Part shown: one piece after another, positions 60,348-64,000 of the stretch | Position numbering within the stretch: the stretch's first letter is position 1 | Layout of the letters: the number at the start of each line of letters is the position of its first letter | From: Bacteroidota bacterium | GTDB lineage: Bacteria > Bacteroidota > Bacteroidia > Bacteroidales > Prolixibacteraceae | Assembly (NCBI GenBank): GCA_030698405.1 | Contig: JAUYMU010000050.1 | Span: 1-64,000, forward strand | Length of the DNA: 64,000 nt | Direction of reading: 5' to 3' | Made by a program: the position numbers and the translations under genes | The notes under the pieces: model-generated | Told to the model about the DNA's origin: nothing | The model's input: only the letters and a program-made list of their open reading frames with translations | The model's database searches: none

Positions 60348-61253
60348 ATGAAGTTAAAAAGGCTGGCTGATCTTTTTGAAATAGTAAAGTTGTTGGATAA
60401 AAAGACTTTGATTGGCGTAAATGCCGTTGACGGACATAGTCTGGAGGCCATTGCCGAAGCGGTTAATGCCGGAATTGTGACTGCAATTGTTACCGGAAGT
60501 AGTCAGGAAGTTCTGAAACAATGCGAGGTTCATGGCATTGATCCTCATTTATTCCAGATTGTGGAAGCTGATACAGAAGAGGAGGCTGCCATGCTGGCGG
60601 TAAAGCTGGCCAAAACAACTTCAGGAAGTATTTTAATGAAAGGCTTGATAAACACCGATAAATACATGCGTGCCATTTTAAACAAAGAAGTTGGACTAAT
60701 GACTCCCGGCGGTGTTTTGAGCCATGTTTCGGTAATCGATAATCCGAATTATCATAAATTGCTGATCGTTAGTGATGTTGCAATTATTCCGTATCCAACC
60801 ATTCCGCAGAAAATCGCTATGACCCATTATTTGATGGAAATGGCCGTGACGATGGGAATTTCCAGGCCAAAAATTGCAATCATTGCGCCAACCGAACAAA
60901 TCCTACCATCGCTGATTTCATGCACCGATGCAGTTGAAATTATGAAGGCAGCCGAAAACGGGCAGTTTCAGCCGGCAATTGTTTTTGGGCCAATGGCTTT
61001 GGATGTTGCGCTCGATATCGAATCGGCACAAATAAAAAATATTACTTCGGAAGTTGCCGGTGATGCCGATTGTTTGCTTTTCCCAAATATCGATGCCGGA
61101 AATGTTTTTTACAAAACGAATACAAAATTGTGTAGCGCCGATCAGGCCGCAGTGGTGATGGGCGCAAATGTTCCGGTGGTTTTGTCGTCGAGGGGCGACA
61201 GTAAACAAACAAAACTGAACTCAATCGCGCTTGCCGCGTTGTTAAGTAAATAA
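60348..61253 (+). CDS. ptb: Phosphate butyryltransferase
   Basis: A 301-residue acyl-transferase of the Pta/Ptb family, shorter than Pta and of the Ptb type. Key stretches are GVNAVDGHSLEAIAEAVNAGI, ILMKGLINTDKYMRAILN, GLMTPGGVLSHVSV, YPTIPQKIAMTHYLMEMA and DCLLFPNIDAGNVFYK. Ptb converts butyryl-CoA (or another short acyl-CoA) to the acyl phosphate for Buk, 10 bp downstream. Branched-chain acyl groups are also used by some homologues, so the natural substrate is uncertain. Confidence 0.93.
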   Translation: MKLKRLADLFEIVKLLDKKTLIGVNAVDGHSLEAIAEAVNAGIVTAIVTGSSQEVLKQCEVHGIDPHLFQIVEADTEEEAAMLAVKLAKTTSGSILMKGLINTDKYMRAILNKEVGLMTPGGVLSHVSVIDNPNYHKLLIVSDVAIIPYPTIPQKIAMTHYLMEMAVTMGISRPKIAIIAPTEQILPSLISCTDAVEIMKAAENGQFQPAIVFGPMALDVALDIESAQIKNITSEVAGDADCLLFPNIDAGNVFYKTNTKLCSADQAAVVMGANVPVVLSSRGDSKQTKLNSIALAALLSK

Positions 61254-61262
61254 AATATTTTC

Positions 61263-62342
61263 ATGAACGATATTCGAATTCTGGCGATTAATCCGGGCTC
61301 AACTTCGACCAAATTTGCCGTTTATTTCGGAAGCGAATGTAAACTGAAAAAAACTTTGCGCCATTCGATCGAAGATCTTTCTCTTTACGAAAATATCATC
61401 GATCAGTTTGAATTCAGAAAAGGACTGATCATTGATGCGCTGGTTGAAGAAGGTTTCGATGTTGATAAAATCAAGTACATTATTGGACGGGGCGGATTAA
61501 CTTACCCTTTAAAATCAGGCGTTTATCTGGTCGATAACCGAATGCTGGAACATGCCCGCGAAGGCATTTACGGTCAACATGCCAGTAATCTCGGGCCACT
61601 TATTGCCGATTATATTGCGCTCCAGATTCCCGGAGCACACGCTTATGTAGCCGATCCTGTTGTGGTTGATGAGCTGGAAGATATTGCAAGGTTTTCAGGC
61701 CATCCAGAATTTGAGCGCCGGTCAATCTTCCATGCGTTGAACCAAAAAGCCACAGCACGCATTCATGCAAATAAAATAGGCCGAAGTTACGAGAAGCTGA
61801 ACCTGATTGTGGTTCACCTTGGAGGGGGGATTTCGGTTGGTGCACACCAAAAAGGGAAAGTGATTGATGTGAACAACGCGCTCGATGGTGAAGGTCCTTT
61901 CAGTCCTGAACGAAGCGGGACTTTGCCCGCTGGTCAGTTAATTGAACTTTGTTTCAGCAAAAGATACCAAAAAGACGAGATACGCCGCATGGTAATTGGC
62001 GAAGGTGGTTATGTTGCCTATCTTGGAACGAACGATGCGCGGGAAGTGGAAGAACGCGCCGGCAATGGCAATGAGCTTGCCCGGAATGTTCAGGATGCAC
62101 TCGGTTATCAGGTTGCAAAAGCCATTGGCGAAATGGCTGTGGTGCTGAACGGTTATGTGGATGCCATTTTGCTGACCGGAGGATTGGCTTTTAATGAATA
62201 CCTCACAAAATACATCACTTCGAAGGTTGAATTCATTGCCGGTGTTTATGTTTATCCGGGCGAAGATGAGCTGGAAGCGCTTGCTGCCAATGCACTTCGC
62301 GTTGCCACCGGCGAAATTGAACCGTTGAAATATCCAAATTGA
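61263..62342 (+). CDS. buk: Butyrate kinase
   Basis: A 359-residue ASKHA-family kinase of the Buk type: ILAINPGSTSTKFAVYFG at the start, GRGGLTYPLKSGVYLVD, HASNLGPLIADYIA, FHALNQKATARIHA, VVHLGGGISVGAHQKGKVID and LTGGLAFNEYLTKYI. It makes ATP from butyryl phosphate or a related branched acyl phosphate. Together with ptb it forms a two-gene operon next to pta-ackA. The 87 bp after it hold a CAGTCT-type tandem tract. Confidence 0.95.
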   Translation: MNDIRILAINPGSTSTKFAVYFGSECKLKKTLRHSIEDLSLYENIIDQFEFRKGLIIDALVEEGFDVDKIKYIIGRGGLTYPLKSGVYLVDNRMLEHAREGIYGQHASNLGPLIADYIALQIPGAHAYVADPVVVDELEDIARFSGHPEFERRSIFHALNQKATARIHANKIGRSYEKLNLIVVHLGGGISVGAHQKGKVIDVNNALDGEGPFSPERSGTLPAGQLIELCFSKRYQKDEIRRMVIGEGGYVAYLGTNDAREVEERAGNGNELARNVQDALGYQVAKAIGEMAVVLNGYVDAILLTGGLAFNEYLTKYITSKVEFIAGVYVYPGEDELEALAANALRVATGEIEPLKYPN

Positions 62343-62347
62343 GTTTT

Positions 62348-62375
62348 CAGTCTCAGTCTCAGTCACAGTCTCAGT
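62348..62375. repeat. CAGTCN tandem repeat
   Basis: Four or five cagtct/cagtca units in a row directly after buk, similar to 27655-27681. Confidence 0.6.
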
Positions 62376-62429
62376 TACCAGAATCGTGAATGCAGCAGAA
62401 GGCTGTTGATTTCTGTTAAGCCAACTGGG

Positions 62430-63511
62430 TTAATGTGCAACTTTTTCTCCAGAATGTTCCCCTTTAAAATATCTTTTTAAAACATACGCTGGTTGGTGTA
62501 TGTCCGGCTTTTGTTTGAAACTTTCAGGATCATATTCCATCGGCAGGATTTTATTTGCTGTTAAGGAAACAGTGTCGTTGGTCTCCCGTTGCCAGTCAAC
62601 CAATAACTTCATCATTTCATCCACCCTGGATTGAGATTCCGGCTGATTGGCCAGGTTATTTAATTCCAGTGGGTCGTTTTTCAGATTGAAAAGTTGGGTG
62701 TAATCCCGCTCCGGATAGCGGATCATTTTCCATTCATTGGTGCGTACGGCTCTTACCGTATTCCGATAGTGGATCAATGGTACTTTCATGCTATGTTCGT
62801 ATAGGTTTTGTTTGCCGAGTAGCCGGTGACTACCAATAGCCAAACCATTATCGGCAGCATATACGATGATTGTGTTTTCATAAAGCCCTTCTTTTTTCAA
62901 TGTTCCTATTAAATCACCAACACTTTTGTCAATGTGGCTAATAAGTGCATAATAATCAGCTAATGAGGCCTGAATGATTTCCGGCGTACGGGGCCAGGGA
63001 GCCAGATTTTCATCCCTGATAATCATATCATCAAACGCAAATGGATGGTATTTTTTAAAATTGCCAGGCAATGGGATACTTTCATCGCCATATATGCCGA
63101 TATAATCTTTCCTGGGCGAACGGGGATCGTGCGGGGCAGTAAAGGCTACATAACAGAAGAACGGGTTATCACGTTCATGGTATGGACTCCTTCCAATTTA
63201 TCGTAAACATGGAAAAGGCTTTTTCCGCTCATTAACATGGCCCGGCTGGGGGCACAGATTGCACCGTGATGGCCGCCCATTACATAATTATTTGCGAAGC
63301 GAACCCCCACCTTGGCAATATTGTCAATATTTGGGGTTTTGATGTAAGGGTTTCCCGAACAGCCCAAGGCATCGGCACGTTGGTCGTCGGCAAATAGAAA
63401 CAGAATATTTGGCTATGCAATTTCACTTACCCGTGAAGCTTCCGTTTTTTCCTCGTGATTTTGAAAGGAGAAAAGCATGATCCCAACTGAAATTGGAAGT
63501 AACTTGTTCAT
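62430..63511 (-). pseudogene. Sulfatase pseudogene
   Basis: The minus strand from the ATG at 63511 encodes a signal-like start (NKLLPISVGIMLFSFQ), then a TAG stop at 63415-63413. A sulfatase N-terminus (PNILFLFADDQRADALG, SGNPYIKTPNIDNIA) follows, with the formylglycine motif CAPSR in HHGAICAPSRAMLMSGKS. Near 63160 the sequence jumps frame to NPFFCYVAFTAPHDPRSPR; about 100 residues usual for the family are missing there. A second gap lies at KVPLIHYRNTVRAV, where the metal-site and substrate region should be. The C-terminal end (YTQLFNLKNDPLELNNLAN) is intact. With a stop, a frameshift and two deletions it cannot make a working arylsulfatase. Confidence 0.85.
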
Positions 63512-63541
63512 TTTGTTAGATTATGAAATTTAAAATCTTCT

Positions 63542-63742
63542 TTAGACTTTTGCCGACCTAAGTACCTGTTGCAGGGTCGCATTTTCAACCCTGATGTTCA
63601 GCTTTGTTTTTTGGGAATAAACCGAAGCCGAAACATGAATGAGTGAAACAAAAAATAGCAATACAATTAGTCGCATGGTCATCCAAATTTTACGGACTTT
63701 TTCCCTGTCAAGGGAAATGCCCCTGATTAATTTTTTTTTCAT
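63542..63742 (-). pseudogene. SusC-type TonB receptor, truncated N-terminus
   Basis: 66 codons encode the start of a SusC-like TonB-dependent receptor: KKKLIRGISLDREKVRKIW, a signal segment MTMRLIVLLFFVSLIHVSAS ending VYSQ, and the beginning of the STN domain (TKLNIRVENATLQQVLRS). A TAA follows where about 950 more residues would be expected. The sulfatase pseudogene starts 30 bp further on. It could in principle make a short peptide, but it is almost surely a relic of a polysaccharide-utilisation locus. Confidence 0.75.
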
Positions 63743-63794
63743 AAATTTGCTTTGCTTTAAATTGATGTTTTAATTTATTAAGACTCAACATTGG

Positions 63795-63828
63795 AACGGA
63801 GGATGGTGGTACATTCTCCGTTTTTGTT
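63795..63828. repeat. Inverted repeat upstream of the SusC remnant
   Basis: AACGGAG (63795-63801) pairs with CTCCGTT (63816-63822), followed on the plus strand by a T-run. No plus-strand gene lies nearby, so it is more likely part of the old susC leader than a terminator. The rest of 63743-64000 is AT-rich DNA with atattggatatt-type units and the repeat tail at 63936. Confidence 0.45.
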
Positions 63829-63935
63829 TTTCATTCTGTTAGTTTTTACCTCCTTTTTTAAGTTTTATTGGATATTGGTTATTGTAAATTCAATATTGGA
63901 TATTTTTTCTTTCAGTTTTCTTCTCTGTTTCTATT

Positions 63936-63983
63936 CCGTCCGAATAATCGGAAACGCTCTGTTCTACTTCATTTCGCGGACGG
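63936..63983 (-). repeat. Composite repeat tail B2 (partial, copy 6)
   Basis: On the minus strand CCGTCCGCG...CGGACGG bounds a 48-bp tail like those at 27860 and 32516. The preceding bases (aacatcaaggttttttA) resemble the A-rich spacer before the tail, so the hairpin part should lie just past the window end. Confidence 0.65.
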
Positions 63984-64000
63984 TAAAAAACCTTGATGTT

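Noticed and set aside
63795-63828. Plus-strand terminator near the window end
   Set aside because: Hairpin plus T-run look right, but no plus-strand gene lies within 1.4 kb upstream; kept only as an inverted repeat.

Overview
The window looks like chromosomal DNA of a Bacteroidota bacterium, probably a facultatively anaerobic member of the Marinilabiliales (Prolixibacteraceae-like). The reasons are TAnnTTTG-type -7 promoter boxes, an almost complete lack of Shine-Dalgarno sites, many lineage-typical families (DUF4954, ORF6N, GPP34, OmpP1/FadL, an archaeal-type ProRS, a SusC-type N-terminus) and intergenic DNA full of palindromic repeats. The genus call is inference. I saw no rRNA, tRNA or CRISPR array.

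Layout. 1-13.2 kb is housekeeping: a degenerate GPP34 gene, a photolyase, a PIN-domain toxin-antitoxin pair between two 40-bp direct repeats, glutathione peroxidase, dnaX (interrupted at an A10 run that could yield tau and gamma forms), ferritin, a Gre/Rnk-like factor, a RelA/SpoT homologue with a degenerate hydrolase site, TPR proteins, a phosphodiesterase-like lipoprotein and an ICMT-like methyltransferase. 13.4-18.0 kb is a four-gene ribose/nucleoside/ADP-ribosyl salvage operon: ribokinase, ADP-ribosylglycohydrolase-like lipoprotein, exported nucleoside hydrolase and a sugar permease. 18.1-19.3 kb holds an unknown protein and a stand-alone receiver domain.

19.6-35.0 kb is the most unusual part. 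Five PQQ-like beta-propeller proteins (three secreted, two membrane-anchored), an anchored NHL-type propeller, a 70-residue Tat-exported protein with C-x5-C-x2-C-x5-C, a Tat-exported multi-[4Fe-4S] ferredoxin (NapG-like) and a NapH/NosR-like membrane ferredoxin lie on one strand. A NuoE-[2Fe-2S]-NuoF-ferredoxin fusion follows. I read this as an undescribed envelope electron-transfer system whose substrate is unknown. A DUF1016 nuclease gene, an ORF6N gene with two ORF6N fragments and several repeat elements sit inside it.

35.4-50.3 kb has hemF, a hybrid histidine kinase, tilS, pepT, proS, a Gly/Tyr/Ser-rich lipoprotein, a FadL-type porin, and a methyltransferase/DUF4954/nagB operon. 50.3-56.7 kb has two small membrane proteins, a prolyl oligopeptidase and a 973-residue FAD/Fe-S 2-hydroxyacid dehydrogenase. 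56.9-62.3 kb is an acyl-phosphate fermentation cluster: pta, a divergent 3-hydroxyacyl-CoA dehydrogenase, ackA, ptb and buk. The last 1.6 kb is a decayed polysaccharide-utilisation remnant: a sulfatase pseudogene and a truncated SusC-like N-terminus.

A recurring composite repeat (two hairpins that vary by compensatory changes, a conserved linker and one of two exchangeable tails) occurs four times with complete hairpins or nearly so, once more with a decayed second hairpin, and at least twice as a partial copy. A second C/G-rich palindromic family occurs at three loci. These repeats explain most of the longer intergenic stretches.
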